Positions 63,928-64,000 of a stretch of DNA of 64,000 nucleotides are shown in pieces (position 1 is the stretch's first letter; each line of letters starts with the position of its first letter). Source of the DNA: Allomyces arbusculus. Its lineage: Eukaryota; Blastocladiomycota; Blastocladiomycetes; Blastocladiales; Blastocladiaceae. The notes beneath the pieces are model-generated. The model saw nothing but the letters and a program-made list of their open reading frames with translations. It did not search any database and had not been told where the DNA came from. Position numbers and translations under genes: made by a program. Where the stretch lies: positions 1-64,000 of the forward strand of contig JADHYV010000066.1 in assembly GCA_027604705.1 (NCBI GenBank), read 5' to 3'.

Positions 63928-64000
63928 CTGGTTGAAGATGCGAGTGTTTACTGATAGACTGGGAGGGACCGGCGGCGGGATTCGAATGCGGCCAGGGGAG
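63928..64000. other. Right edge
   Basis: Probably intron or upstream exon of the partial minus-strand gene. A TTCGAAT core near 63980 recalls a tRNA T-loop, but the flanking bases do not pair as a T-stem. Confidence 0.3.

Noticed and set aside
63958-64000. tRNA gene at the right edge
   Set aside because: There is a TTCGAAT core, but the bases on either side do not form a T-stem on either strand and no anticodon arm is visible.
1-64000. CRISPR arrays, prokaryotic operons or ribosome-binding sites
   Set aside because: Spliced genes and eukaryotic protein families throughout; no regularly spaced direct repeats were seen.

Overview
The window is nuclear DNA from a compact, GC-rich fungal genome. 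It has spliceosomal introns of mostly 60-110 nt with GTRCGT-type donors and YAG acceptors, and intergenic spaces of about 0.3-2.6 kb. Fungal hallmarks include a white-collar-2-type PAS/GATA factor, ATP-dependent PEP carboxykinase and Thr/Pro-rich wall-like proteins. Animal-like features sit beside them: an AF9/ENL-like YEATS-AHD protein and a CDC25 whose putative N-terminal exons carry a metazoan-style S/TPVTxL motif. This mix suggests an early-diverging lineage. Blastocladiomycota (Allomyces/Catenaria-like) is my best guess, but that is inference and no taxonomic marker proves it.

Layout. 1-11.3 kb: RCF2 (-), ZNF830-like (-), long-chain acyl-CoA synthetase (+), VDAC (+), sphingolipid delta-4 desaturase (+). 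12-21.3 kb: ribosomal protein P0 (-), WC-2-like photoreceptor partner (+), C2H2 factor (+), SDHAF4 (-). 22-29.2 kb: YEATS-AHD protein (-), glycolipid transfer protein (-), PEPCK (-). 30-37 kb: two paralogous single-pass membrane proteins (-) flanking an intact, intronless 972-aa reverse-transcriptase-related gene of the rvt type (-). 38-53 kb: a secreted tandem-repeat protein (+), a PAP2 lipid phosphatase (-), CDC25 (+), a kelch/transmembrane protein (+), and a second secreted protein related to the first (-). 54-64 kb: cyclin (-), eIF2D (-), and a partial gene for a protein with a C-terminal membrane anchor that runs off the right edge.

Functional themes. Five genes concern lipids (acyl-CoA synthetase, delta-4 desaturase, GLTP, PAP2 phosphatase, and VDAC at the outer mitochondrial membrane). 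RCF2 and SDHAF4 serve respiration, CDC25 and cyclin serve the cell cycle, and P0 and eIF2D serve translation. They are dispersed on both strands and I do not see an operon-like unit. The most interesting items are the rvt gene between two paralogous surface proteins, and the two wall-like proteins that carry opposite-charge cysteine modules after a shared motif. Coding spans below include introns; exon limits are in the evidence. All exon models come from reading frames, splice sites and remembered family motifs, not from alignments or transcripts.
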